From Methylacidiphilaceae bacterium UBA1321 (GTDB lineage: Bacteria > Verrucomicrobiota > Verrucomicrobiia > Methylacidiphilales > UBA1321), in contig DBTH01000122.1 of the NCBI GenBank assembly GCA_002306945.1, forward strand, positions 1 through 18,210: DNA of 18,210 nucleotides. Direction: 5' to 3'. Below the pieces are notes generated by a model. That model did not search any database, was not told the origin of the DNA, and worked only from the letters and a program-made list of their open reading frames with translations. The position numbers were made by a program, and so were the translations under genes. The stretch's first letter is position 1; each line of letters begins with the position of its first letter. Positions 1-8,019 of this stretch are shown here, piece after piece.

Positions 1-76
<76 letters not shown>

Positions 77-104
77 TCTTCCCCTTCCTCCGGATTCAAT
101 ATAC

Positions 105-186
105 AAGCCGGATTTTATCAAGAACACAGGAAATCAGAAACCGGAATTTCAGAAGCCGGTACTTAGAACTTCGTACTTACTACTTT
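105..186 (+). repeat. dispersed intergenic repeat, copy A (shortened)
   Basis: This stretch shares the core GGATTTTATCA, then AGGAAATCAGAAA, then a later ACTTAGAAC and GTACTT block, with copies at 13253-13360 (opposite orientation) and 15811-15916. It lacks the middle part of about 30 bp (GAGGGATGGATG to the CACTGAG motif) that the other two copies share, so it appears to be an internally deleted or diverged version. It lies 28 bp after the tRNA-Phe and ends in a T/A-rich tract containing the doubled motif CTGAAAA. The rest of the gap to 320 is AT-rich with no other feature I can support. Confidence 0.65.
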
Positions 187-320
187 CTCTACCTTTCACT
201 GAAAACTGAAAACTTTTGATAGTTTGTAGTTATTCCTCCCCTGCTTTTGTCACTCAAAAGCAACATCCCGTTCACCCAAAGCGCACAACCTTTTTCTAGC
301 GTTTTCAATACTGACTCACA

Positions 321-1118
321 TTGAAACGCCTTATGTCCAACACGCTGTCACCTGTCGCTTCCTCGAACAAAACCGTCCATTACGCTCTCCGACTCGCCAC
401 CAATATCGACGATCTACACGCCGCACAACGCCTGCGTTATCAGGTCTTCAACCTCGAACTTCACGAAGGTCTGGAAAACTCCGAATCCCACGGCCTCGAC
501 TCTGACAAATTCGACATCCACTGCGACCACCTTCTGGTCGAACATCTCCCCAGCCACGCTATCGTCGGCACCTACCGGCTCCAGACCGGCATGCTCGCCC
601 TCGCCCAGGAGGGTTATTACAGCGCGGAAGAATTTTACTTTGCCCCCTATGAGACGATCCGCCACGAATTAATCGAACTCGGCCGCGCCTGCATCGACCG
701 CCACCACCGCAACATCTCCGTCCTCCATCTCCTCTGGCGCGGCATCGCCAAGTACGCCACCGACCGCAATTGCCGTTACCTCATCGGTTGCAGTTCCCTG
801 CCCACACTCGACGAAAGCATCGGAGCCGCCATGTACGCCGAACTCGCCGCGGAGCATCTGGCCGAACCCGAATTTCAAACTGAACCCCTTCCGGGTTTCG
901 AATTGTCCGAAGTCATTGAAATCCCGGCGGTTTATCCTTCCACGCCACGACTGTTGCGCGCCTACCTCAACATTGGCGCCAAAATCTGCGGACCGCCCGC
1001 CATCGACCGCACCTTCAAAACAATCGATTTTCTCACGCTGGTCGACCTGCGAAAATTGCGCCCGGCCGTCCGAGACCACTTTTTGGGGACCGAGGGAAGT
1101 AACGCGATCAAGGAATAG
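321..1118 (+). CDS. OlsB-like GNAT-fold N-acyltransferase
   Basis: The 265-residue protein matches the Acetyltransf_5 / OlsB family, which transfers a 3-hydroxyacyl group from acyl-ACP to an amino acid such as ornithine as the first step to amino-acid lipids. Visible family motifs are LRYQVFNLELHEG (residues 38-50), CDHLLV (68-73), VGTYRL (82-87), ELGRACIDRHHRN (119-131), LWRGIAKY (138-145) and the C-terminal GPPAIDRTFKTIDFLTLVDL (224-243). The length fits a complete stand-alone enzyme. The reading frame opens with TTG at 321; an ATG lies four codons downstream at 333 and could equally be the start, since neither has a clear ribosome site. No OlsA-type acyltransferase adjoins it, so its lipid product is inferred from family only. 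The acyl acceptor could also be another amino acid. Confidence 0.82.
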   Translation: MKRLMSNTLSPVASSNKTVHYALRLATNIDDLHAAQRLRYQVFNLELHEGLENSESHGLDSDKFDIHCDHLLVEHLPSHAIVGTYRLQTGMLALAQEGYYSAEEFYFAPYETIRHELIELGRACIDRHHRNISVLHLLWRGIAKYATDRNCRYLIGCSSLPTLDESIGAAMYAELAAEHLAEPEFQTEPLPGFELSEVIEIPAVYPSTPRLLRAYLNIGAKICGPPAIDRTFKTIDFLTLVDLRKLRPAVRDHFLGTEGSNAIKE

Positions 1119-1130
1119 TTGCCATCACTT

Positions 1131-1160
1131 GCGCACCCCGTCGGACACGGCGGGGTGCGC
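1131..1160. terminator. hairpin between convergent genes
   Basis: A perfect 10-bp inverted repeat (GCGCACCCCG at 1131-1140, CGGGGTGCGC at 1151-1160) with a 10-base loop sits 12 bp after the acyltransferase stop and 30 bp beyond the end of the convergent GH3 gene. On the plus strand a pyrimidine-rich tract with a short T run follows (1161-1174). On the minus strand there is no U tract. It probably ends the plus-strand transcript and may serve both genes. Confidence 0.72.
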
Positions 1161-1190
1161 CTCTTCCCTTTTGCAGCAGCCTGTCCACGC

Positions 1191-4178
1191 TCAAAACACT
1201 TCAAAGCTATAGAGCGAATACCCGTACTTGGTGCTTCTCTTTGTGCAGAACAACCGCACCCAACGGGTCGTCACCGGAGTCAACTCAATCTCCTCCTCGC
1301 CGCCCGACCCCGCTGACATTGAATAAACCGATTTCCAGTTTTCCCCGTCGTCGCTAATTTCAATCGCGTAGCTCCGCGCGAAGGCGTTCTCCCAGGCAAT
1401 CCGCACCCGGCGAACCGGTGTCGGTTTACCCAGGTCAACCGCCAGCCATTGCGGATCGCTGAAGGCACTGCCCCAGCGGGTCGCTCGATTGCCATCCACG
1501 GCATTCTCTCCGACAAATGACTCCTGAACCGAGGAAACGCTCACCGGACGGCGCAAGGCCAGATCCTTTTCCTTTCGAACATTCACGCTCTTTTGTTCAC
1601 TCAAACCAGGAAGCGGCTGGATGAACGTCCCCGCCAAGGTCAACGGCGCTTTCAGCCGTATATCGCGGGAAGAAGCCCCAATCTGGATTTCGTAACGGCC
1701 CGCGTCCGCCTTCCACTGTTTTCCGGGAACGTCGCAATAGGCCAGGGCGCGGGGGCTGATGGTCAACGTCACGGTCTTCGTCTCACCGGGCTGGAGTTCC
1801 ACGCGCGCAAATCCCTTCAACTCCCGCAGCGGCTTGTCCACTTTCGGCGAGAGATCGCTCACATAAAGCTGGGCGATTTCGCCTCCGGCACGCTTTCCGG
1901 TATTGGTGATGTCGAAACTCGCCTGAACGCTTTCATTGGAATTCACACTGGCCTGCGAAAGGCGCAAATTAGAATAGCGAAAAGTCGTATAGGAGAGGCC
2001 GAATCCGAACGGGAAAAGAGGCTCGATGTTCTTCTTGTCAAAGTGCCGGTAACCGACGTATATCCCCTCCACATACTCCACAATCCGGTTCGTGCCGGGA
2101 AAGTGATTGAAATCCGGATAATCTTCGCGCCGCTTGCCTAGAGTGTCGGGCAACTTGCCGGACGGATTAATGTCTCCAAAAAGAATGCCTGCCAGAGCGC
2201 GTCCGCCTTCCTGCCCCGGAAACCAGGCTTCCAGCAGCACAGGCACCGAATCGATCCACTCGCTCGCGTCAACCGCTCCGCCATTATTGAGAACGACCAC
2301 AGTGCGGGGATTAGCCGCCACTACCTTGCGAATCAGGGTATCCTGATCGAAGGGCAGTCGCATCGATTTCCTGTCGCGCGCCTCGCGTTCCGTCGGCTGA
2401 GTCGAAACGCAGACCACGGCTACATCCGCCTTGCGGGCCGCTTCAATCGCCGATGCGTAAATATCCTTCTGCTCCGGTGTCGCCCACTGGAGACGAACCC
2501 ATGGATGGTTTTTATCCGACTGCACATAGTCGATCTGGATGTCATAGGATTTTCCACCGGCCAGATCGATCTGCGCCACGTTCACGCCGGGATCAAACTG
2601 GGTAATCCAATCCTCGGTATGCAGATTGTGGCTGATGAGCGCCTTATTATCGATATAGAGGGAACAACGGTCATCCGCTCCGAGCAGGAAACGGTACGTG
2701 CCACTCCGGGCCACGGCGATCTTTCCCGTCCAGCGAACACTGAACGCCGTGCTCGGGCCGTTGGGCCACGCCGGACGTTGTTCGGACCATTGAAAGTCGA
2801 TGACCGTATCGACTCCAACGTAAGCGGGTTTTCCGGCGAACGTACGATTCGAGAAATATTCAGCACGCAATCCCGGCTGGGCTGGATCAGTTCCGGTCGT
2901 AAAACTGGACGTCGGCACCGTTAGCCCCTCGGGTTCGCCGCTGGCATAAAGGACATTGATTTGGCTTCCCGCCCGTGTGCGAATTCCTTCGAGCGGTTGA
3001 ATTTTGTAGAACGGCGTGACCGATGGACTTCCGGCCGGGCCGATCTGAATATGATCCGCCGCGCGTCCAATCACAGTAACACTCTGGATACCGGTTTCAT
3101 TCAAAGGAAGCAAATCGCCCTTGTTCTTGAGCAGCACAATTCCCTTTGACGCCACCTCATACGTCAACTTCTGATGCTCCGGCGTATTAAGCCGTCGCGC
3201 ATCGGGTTTACGCGGCGCATCGACTGCTCCCACGCGAATCCAGGTGCGCAGGATGCGACGCACCGAATCGTCCACAGCCGACGGCTTCAATTTCCCGGCC
3301 TTCAAATCCTCCAGCAGCAAAGACACCGTGTTCATCTGGCCGGGCATTTCAAGATCGTTGCCAGAGTTATAGACGGCGCTTAACTGGTGGACTCCGCCCC
3401 AATCGGACATCACCAGACCGTCAAACCCCCACTCCTTCTTCAAAATCCCGGCCAACAAATATTCGTTGGCCGACATATGATGACCGTTGACCCGGTTATA
3501 AGACGACATCAACGTCCAGACGCCACCCTCTTTAACCCCGGCCTCGAATGCCGGCAGATAGATTTCGCGCAAGGCGCGTTCGCTCACTATCACGTCCACA
3601 TAATCGCGGTCGTCTTCCTCATTATTGCAGGCAAAATGTTTGATGCACGCCGCCACCCCGGTCGATTGCAGACCGCGGATATAATCCACCGCCAGACGCG
3701 AAGCCAGATAAGGATCTTCACTGAAATACTCACCGTTACGTCCGCACAACGGCGAACGATGAATGTTCACACCGGGACCGAGCAAAATCTGCGCGCCGAT
3801 TCCCTTGTTGGCCGCTTCCTCGCCAATCGCCTTGCCGATCCTGCCCACCAACTCCGGATCCCAGGTCGAAGCCATCGTCGGACCGGAGGAAAATTGAGTC
3901 GCCGGACCGTTCATACGCCTGTCCCCACCGCGAACTCCCTGGCTGGCATCCACCATCATGATCTCCCCGATTCCGAGCCGCTCAATGGGATGAATTCCGA
4001 ACCCGGTGCCGTTGAGCAGGGAAAGCTTCTCCTCGGGCGTCAGCCGCTTGAAAAGATCTTCTACGCGATCCTCCAACGGCGCTTTCGCATCGCGGAAAAG
4101 ATCGCCTGCCCCAGCCTGTGGCAGAAGACCAATGAAGTTCAGTAGGATGACGACAAACACCGCGCGGACCAATTTCAT
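1191..4178 (-). CDS. secreted GH3 glycosidase with PA14 insert and C-terminal F5/8-type domain
   Basis: The 995-residue protein is a glycoside hydrolase family 3 enzyme (beta-glucosidase/beta-xylosidase type) that removes terminal beta-linked sugars. A signal peptide covers about residues 1-24. The TIM-barrel domain runs to about 320, with KHFACNNEE at 180-188 and the catalytic nucleophile D259 in VMSDW. The alpha/beta sandwich starts near 345 and is interrupted by a PA14 domain (about 437-567), as in yeast BglI-type enzymes. The likely acid/base is E599, placed by aligning EARDRKSMRLP with the EGYDR..(M/L).LP motif. A fibronectin-III-like domain follows (about 735-848). The end (about 872-995) resembles an F5/8 type C, CBM32-like domain (ENAVDG, RWGS, WLAVDLG). 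The ATG at 4178 is chosen because it gives the signal peptide. Substrate is not predictable from sequence. It follows the racemase gene after a 189-bp gap with its own palindromes, so it may be transcribed separately. Confidence 0.93.
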   Translation of the reverse strand: MKLVRAVFVVILLNFIGLLPQAGAGDLFRDAKAPLEDRVEDLFKRLTPEEKLSLLNGTGFGIHPIERLGIGEIMMVDASQGVRGGDRRMNGPATQFSSGPTMASTWDPELVGRIGKAIGEEAANKGIGAQILLGPGVNIHRSPLCGRNGEYFSEDPYLASRLAVDYIRGLQSTGVAACIKHFACNNEEDDRDYVDVIVSERALREIYLPAFEAGVKEGGVWTLMSSYNRVNGHHMSANEYLLAGILKKEWGFDGLVMSDWGGVHQLSAVYNSGNDLEMPGQMNTVSLLLEDLKAGKLKPSAVDDSVRRILRTWIRVGAVDAPRKPDARRLNTPEHQKLTYEVASKGIVLLKNKGDLLPLNETGIQSVTVIGRAADHIQIGPAGSPSVTPFYKIQPLEGIRTRAGSQINVLYASGEPEGLTVPTSSFTTGTDPAQPGLRAEYFSNRTFAGKPAYVGVDTVIDFQWSEQRPAWPNGPSTAFSVRWTGKIAVARSGTYRFLLGADDRCSLYIDNKALISHNLHTEDWITQFDPGVNVAQIDLAGGKSYDIQIDYVQSDKNHPWVRLQWATPEQKDIYASAIEAARKADVAVVCVSTQPTEREARDRKSMRLPFDQDTLIRKVVAANPRTVVVLNNGGAVDASEWIDSVPVLLEAWFPGQEGGRALAGILFGDINPSGKLPDTLGKRREDYPDFNHFPGTNRIVEYVEGIYVGYRHFDKKNIEPLFPFGFGLSYTTFRYSNLRLSQASVNSNESVQASFDITNTGKRAGGEIAQLYVSDLSPKVDKPLRELKGFARVELQPGETKTVTLTISPRALAYCDVPGKQWKADAGRYEIQIGASSRDIRLKAPLTLAGTFIQPLPGLSEQKSVNVRKEKDLALRRPVSVSSVQESFVGENAVDGNRATRWGSAFSDPQWLAVDLGKPTPVRRVRIAWENAFARSYAIEISDDGENWKSVYSMSAGSGGEEEIELTPVTTRWVRLFCTKRSTKYGYSLYSFEVF

Positions 4179-4215
4179 GCGCTAAAGCATATGAACGATC
4201 GTGAAAATGTACAGA

Positions 4216-4264
4216 GTGCAATGTGCATATAATTGCACTATAGCGCATTCAATTGTAGCGCATT
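4216..4264. promoter_or_regulatory. inverted and direct repeats upstream of the GH3 gene
   Basis: GTGCAAT (4216-4222) and ATTGCAC (4232-4238) form a 7-bp inverted repeat with a 9-bp spacer. Next to it the 9-bp word TAGCGCATT occurs twice (4241-4249 and 4256-4264). An 8-base match in inverse orientation (ATGCGCTA, 4177-4184) overlaps the GH3 start codon. The block lies 38-86 bp before the start, a typical place for a regulator to bind. I see no convincing -35/-10 pair. A DNA-binding regulator is inferred, and no regulator gene is adjacent. Confidence 0.45.
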
Positions 4265-4367
4265 TGGCCGTAGCTAAATAAGTCAAAACTCAAAGGTGAA
4301 AAGGCAAAAACGCCCTACTTTCTCCTCCTGTTGGAACTATTCTTTCTCCGTTCTCTAGCTATCTGCT

Positions 4368-5633
4368 CTAATCGCAAACCGGAATCACATAGGGTCCTTC
4401 CGGAATCAAAAGAACCTCCCTGGCCTGAGATTGGGAAAGGGCGGAGTGCAGCGCCTTCACCCAATCTCCATGACAGACAACTCCAGTGAGTTCGGGATGA
4501 GCGGAATATAAAACGGGGGAAAACAGGTGAATGCGGGCATGACCGAGCGCCTCGGCAAGTTTGACCGTCTGCCACTCGTCCATTCTGGCAAAAGTCCGCT
4601 GACGGGCCTCGATCATAAACTCTTCGATGCCGCGTTTGACCAATCTCTCCTGAGATTCGCAGAATTCGGGCGAACCCATCCCCTCCGAACACTCGGAGGC
4701 AATCAGCAGAGTTCCTCCTTTTTCCAAGCCGTTCAAAGCGCCGACCATTCCCTTGATCGTTTGATAAAAGGTCTTGTCCAGGGGATGACCAGCGGCGCTC
4801 GTAATGACGAGCGGGTAACGCCGCGCAATCGGAACCTCGGCATATTTTCTGACTGTCGCCACCGCCTCGGCATGGCTGGAAACGATCTCGCCAAAGTTTA
4901 CGAAAGAGAGTCGGCGCTCATCGTCCAGAACGGTGTTAAGGGCGTAAACCTCGCCCAACATCCGCACAATTTCGAGTTGTTCCTCGTGAAGCGGATTCCC
5001 CTCCAGATTGCAGTTCCGGGCGAGCGGATTCTCCATGAAAGTCGTATTATGGAACGTGCGAATCGTGTCTTCGTGGGCAATTCCCGGCGAAATGACTTTC
5101 CTGCCTCCCGAATATCCGGCCATGAAGTGCGGCTCCACCAGGCCGGTGACGATCTTTAAATCCGCCTCCACAAAACGCTTGTCGATTGCAACAGGCGTTC
5201 CCCGCTTCGTCGTCCCCAACTGGATATGGTCGGCTCGATTTTTGGCATAATGATTTTCAACCCGCACCGTTGATAAAACCCAGTCGCTTCCGACAAGCTC
5301 CCTCAATTCATCGTCGAGATTGGGTCGATGCAGTCCGGTGGCAACCAGAACGGTAATGCGATCGGCCGGAATACCGAGCTCGATCAATCTCCTGATGAGC
5401 GGAGGCAACAATAATCCATTGGGAACGGGCCTCGTTATATCGCAAATCACGATACACGCAGAACGAGCCTTTGCGCTTATTTCAGCAAGTGGCCGGATCG
5501 CCGTGATTACAGCCTGTTGCGGATTTTCATAAACCGGCATGCCAGGTTTGCGGAGCAGGTGGCCACTAACGCCCTCTGGCAATACAACCGGTACGACTCC
5601 CTTGCCGAATAGAAGACTCACTTTTTCAGACAT
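4368..5633 (-). CDS. larA: LarA-family nickel-pincer 2-hydroxyacid racemase/epimerase (DUF2088)
   Basis: The 421-residue protein aligns along its length with nickel-dependent lactate racemase LarA, which interconverts 2-hydroxyacid stereoisomers using a nickel pincer nucleotide (NPN) cofactor. The residues known in Lactobacillus LarA are present at matching spacing: D65/R68 in CDITRP, H102 in GLHRP, H169 in EPHF, K179 in SGGRK (the cofactor-tethering lysine), H195 (nickel ligand, 16 residues later, as in LarA) and Q291/K294 in QTIKG. The enzyme should therefore be catalytically complete. The cofactor genes larB, larC and larE are not in the window. The ATG at 5633 has a ribosome site AAGGGA 7 nt upstream (5641-5646). 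It lies 111 bp after the SGNH hydrolase on the same strand. LarA homologues accept varied 2-hydroxyacids, so lactate is only one candidate, and aldonic-type acids are possible given the glycosidase neighbour. Confidence 0.88.
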   Translation of the reverse strand: MSEKVSLLFGKGVVPVVLPEGVSGHLLRKPGMPVYENPQQAVITAIRPLAEISAKARSACIVICDITRPVPNGLLLPPLIRRLIELGIPADRITVLVATGLHRPNLDDELRELVGSDWVLSTVRVENHYAKNRADHIQLGTTKRGTPVAIDKRFVEADLKIVTGLVEPHFMAGYSGGRKVISPGIAHEDTIRTFHNTTFMENPLARNCNLEGNPLHEEQLEIVRMLGEVYALNTVLDDERRLSFVNFGEIVSSHAEAVATVRKYAEVPIARRYPLVITSAAGHPLDKTFYQTIKGMVGALNGLEKGGTLLIASECSEGMGSPEFCESQERLVKRGIEEFMIEARQRTFARMDEWQTVKLAEALGHARIHLFSPVLYSAHPELTGVVCHGDWVKALHSALSQSQAREVLLIPEGPYVIPVCD

Positions 5634-5744
5634 GTATTTATCCCTTCACATGCAGCGATTTTGAACCAACCGATGTCGCGTTGAATCTACCATCCCTTCC
5701 GGCGTGACGCAAAAAGGGGAATTCCAAAAAAGCTATTCTTCCGC

Positions 5745-6974
5745 TCAACGAGCTTCTTCCACGCTCGCCGGAGCACCGGCCACGCAGAGGCTCTCCAGAT
5801 GCAATTCCTGTCCCGGAGCCAGATCGGGAATGATCTCCACCTGATGCGCCACATTGGGATCAAGTCCTTCCGCCAACGTTTCCACGTAGCGCCAGTTCCC
5901 GTGTTGTCCCATCTTGCCGACGTCCTGGGCCTTGACCTCCTTGCCGTCGATCAGGGCGCGATATTTACCCGATTGGGTCGTCACTTCTCCGAACAAGAGG
6001 AGGTTCGCACCGTTGACTTTCAATACCAGCGGATCGGGGCCGGGACCTTTCGCGTCGTCTTTGGCGCGGCTGGCCACCGCCATATCGTCCATCCAGCGGG
6101 ACGGGGTAAAATCAAAGGCAATGGCCGAACGAAGCGGCTTGCGCACACTCCAGCCTTTGGGCAATTGCGGCAATGATGTCAATTTGTAACGATTGATCGT
6201 CATGTAGGTATCCGCATTCAACATCTTGTCCGGAACGCGGCAGACGATGTTCTTTGCAACACCCTCTTGAAAAGCCGCCCAGGCCGCTTCGGCGTAGACA
6301 GCATAACCCGCATCGCCTGGATGGGTCGGATCGGGCGCCGCATCCCACAATTGGTCGGGAGTCACCTGACCCGCCGCCACCTTCTGCTTCACCAGGGTCA
6401 CCGCATCGGCAATCGCCAGATGATACGCCGCCCCAATCTCCTTGTGTTTTTCATCAAGAGGCCGGGCGGGCGGATTGGGAAGGACATCGGCCTTGGCGGG
6501 CAATATCACTTGAACGACCGGAATGCCCGCCTGAACCATTCGCCGGACAAGCGACTCGTAGGAAGCCAGCCGGTTTGCGTTGGGGGTTGCATAAGCATCA
6601 TCATTAATCGTGAAATCGAGAAAAACCAGATCCGGTTTATGAGCCAGAACATCCCTTTCGAGCCGGAACGCTCCCAGTTGGGAACCGGTTCCACCGATGG
6701 CCGCATCCCAGCACTCGAAATGCGCTTTCGGATAGGTCGCCCGAAGCCGTTCGGAAACCAGCGCCCGGTAGGAAGTACGCTGAGGGTCGGTCGCCTGCGC
6801 GCCCCACGTCAAACTGCCCCCGAAAAAGACCACACTCAGTTTTTGCCCGTCACGGGCACGCTCCTCAAATGTCGAATACGTATGCATGCTTTCCTTGGTT
6901 ACTTGCCGCGAACATCCCGCGCCGCTCAGCAAGCAGGCACAAGCCGTCAGGATTAAAAAAAACGCCCTTTTCAT
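5745..6974 (-). CDS. exported SGNH/GDSL-family hydrolase, probable esterase
   Basis: The 409-residue protein is an SGNH-fold hydrolase, a group that includes deacetylases and esterases acting on polysaccharide side groups. Catalytic blocks are visible: S54 in FFGGSLTWG (block I), the glycines of AIGGTGS near 93-97 (block II), N124 in TIND (block III), and D215/H218 in DPTHPGD (block V). After about residue 245 comes an all-beta-looking region of about 150 residues that may be a substrate-binding or accessory domain. The N-terminus is a signal peptide ending in SGAGC; C21 could be lipidated, but glycine at -3 is not the usual lipobox residue. Two further cysteines lie in the hydrophobic stretch. 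Its place upstream of larA and the GH3 gene on one strand suggests a carbohydrate role. The exact ester bond is unknown. Confidence 0.8.
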   Translation of the reverse strand: MKRAFFLILTACACLLSGAGCSRQVTKESMHTYSTFEERARDGQKLSVVFFGGSLTWGAQATDPQRTSYRALVSERLRATYPKAHFECWDAAIGGTGSQLGAFRLERDVLAHKPDLVFLDFTINDDAYATPNANRLASYESLVRRMVQAGIPVVQVILPAKADVLPNPPARPLDEKHKEIGAAYHLAIADAVTLVKQKVAAGQVTPDQLWDAAPDPTHPGDAGYAVYAEAAWAAFQEGVAKNIVCRVPDKMLNADTYMTINRYKLTSLPQLPKGWSVRKPLRSAIAFDFTPSRWMDDMAVASRAKDDAKGPGPDPLVLKVNGANLLLFGEVTTQSGKYRALIDGKEVKAQDVGKMGQHGNWRYVETLAEGLDPNVAHQVEIIPDLAPGQELHLESLCVAGAPASVEEAR

Positions 6975-7238
6975 CTTTATCAGCTACTGGAAGTACGCCA
7001 ATACAGGCCATTCGCAAGCCGATAAATGCCAGTTACCACAGAAAAATCTTCCTCCCGCTCCGTCCTAACACCTTCTCCTTCCCCTGTCAGGGCAGGCTGT
7101 TATGAAAGTTTTTCTTGAAACTGAGTTGACAAAACAAATAAAAAGTCCCTCCTATCTTTCCCGATTGGCATTATATTAATCCGTTACTGGAAACCGGAGA
7201 TTTACTGCCGATAGAAGAGAATATAGGTCTGTTTATCG

Positions 7239-7251
7239 CGACAGATTGTCG
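7239..7251 (+). other. small hairpin just before the L,D-transpeptidase start
   Basis: CGACA (7239-7243) and TGTCG (7247-7251) pair over a 3-base loop and end 5 nt before the ATG at 7257, in the place where a ribosome site would be. No Shine-Dalgarno sequence is otherwise visible. The rest of the 282-bp divergent gap (6975-7256) contains TTGACA at 7126-7131 and an AT-rich block at 7171-7180, but no correctly spaced promoter that I can support. Confidence 0.3.
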
Positions 7252-7256
7252 GAATT

Positions 7257-7997
7257 ATGAAATTAAGATTTTTGATTTTGTTTCTCGCGCTGTTCTGCGC
7301 CCCTTGTGCCGCCCTGTATGCGGAGGACGACGACGACGATGTCAAAAAGGATAAGAACAGGGACAAAGTCAAAGCCTCTGAAGAGACTGCCGTTCCGCGT
7401 TCGGGCAGCAAACACGGCGCCACCACCGCCATTCCCAAAACCTATAATGCGTCGAGCCCGGTCTACACTCAGGACTGGCCTTTCCGCTGGGAACCCGATC
7501 CGACGCGGACCATCACCCGCATCGAGATCAAACTTGGCGAACAGCGCATCTACTTTCTCCAGGGTAACCTCCTCATCGGCGAATCCCCCATTTCCACCGG
7601 TTGCAAGGGACGCGAAACGCCTTCGGGAAATTTCAAAGTCATCGCCAAGGAACTCAAGCACTATTCCAACCTGTATGGAGAACTCGTCAACGCCAGCGGG
7701 CGCGTCGTCAGCTACAGCGCCGAAGCGGGAGATCCCATACCGAAAGGTCTGCGTTACCAGCCTTCCCCCATGCCATTCTACCTGCGCCTCACAGACAATG
7801 GAGTCGGAATGCACGAAGGCTTTCTGCCCGGCTACGCCGCCTCCCACGGTTGCATCCGCCTGCCGAAGAAGCTGGCTCCCCTGTTATTCGATGCCGTGAC
7901 GGTCGGCACGCCCGTTATCATCTATCCAGCCCCGCCGCCACCTCCCCCGCAGAGCGTAGCGACCGCGTCAAACTCCGGAACGCAAAGTCACCCGTAA
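7257..7997 (+). CDS. exported YkuD-type L,D-transpeptidase
   Basis: The 246-residue protein carries the YkuD catalytic domain (about residues 88-223), which cross-links peptidoglycan peptides or attaches proteins to the wall through a cysteine acyl-enzyme. The signature is clear: GMHEG with H186, then SHGCIRLP with H197, nucleophile C199 and R201. A signal peptide covers about residues 1-22. It is followed by a highly acidic run (EDDDDD, 23-28) and a charged lysine-rich linker, features not needed for catalysis. The C-terminus has six consecutive prolines (226-231) and a low-complexity Ser/Thr/Gln tail. There is no visible LysM or peptidoglycan-binding domain. It is a single gene, divergent from the SGNH hydrolase and convergent with the histidine kinase. 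The ATG at 7257 directly begins the signal peptide. Confidence 0.92.
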   Translation: MKLRFLILFLALFCAPCAALYAEDDDDDVKKDKNRDKVKASEETAVPRSGSKHGATTAIPKTYNASSPVYTQDWPFRWEPDPTRTITRIEIKLGEQRIYFLQGNLLIGESPISTGCKGRETPSGNFKVIAKELKHYSNLYGELVNASGRVVSYSAEAGDPIPKGLRYQPSPMPFYLRLTDNGVGMHEGFLPGYAASHGCIRLPKKLAPLLFDAVTVGTPVIIYPAPPPPPPQSVATASNSGTQSHP

Positions 7998-8019
7998 ACT
8001 CGCGGGTGACGCGTTTACG
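7987..8019. terminator. overlapping inverted repeats between convergent genes
   Basis: GTCACCCG (7987-7994) and CGGGTGAC (8003-8010) form a perfect 8-bp stem whose 8-base loop contains the transpeptidase stop codon (7995-7997). A second repeat, CGTAAAC (7993-7999) with GTTTACG (8013-8019), overlaps it, so the two stems cannot form together. The second arm enters the end of the kinase gene. No T run follows on either strand, so simple intrinsic termination is uncertain. Confidence 0.55.

Noticed and set aside
3387..4145. A 252-codon open frame on the plus strand opposite the GH3 gene
   Set aside because: It is antisense to the conserved catalytic domain, and its composition looks like a mirrored frame with no recognisable motif.
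4303..4316. Intrinsic terminator after the racemase gene
   Set aside because: The stem is only 3 bp (GGC/GCC) despite a following U-rich stretch on the minus strand, which is too weak to support.
5634..5744. Terminator or promoter between the SGNH hydrolase and racemase genes
   Set aside because: Only a short palindrome GGAATTCC and an A/T run are visible, and neither a stem-loop with U run nor a spaced promoter can be supported.
7126..7158. Sigma-70 promoter for the transpeptidase from TTGACA at 7126
   Set aside because: The best -10 candidate (TATCTT at 7153) is 21 bp away, too far for a standard promoter, and closer hexamers match poorly.
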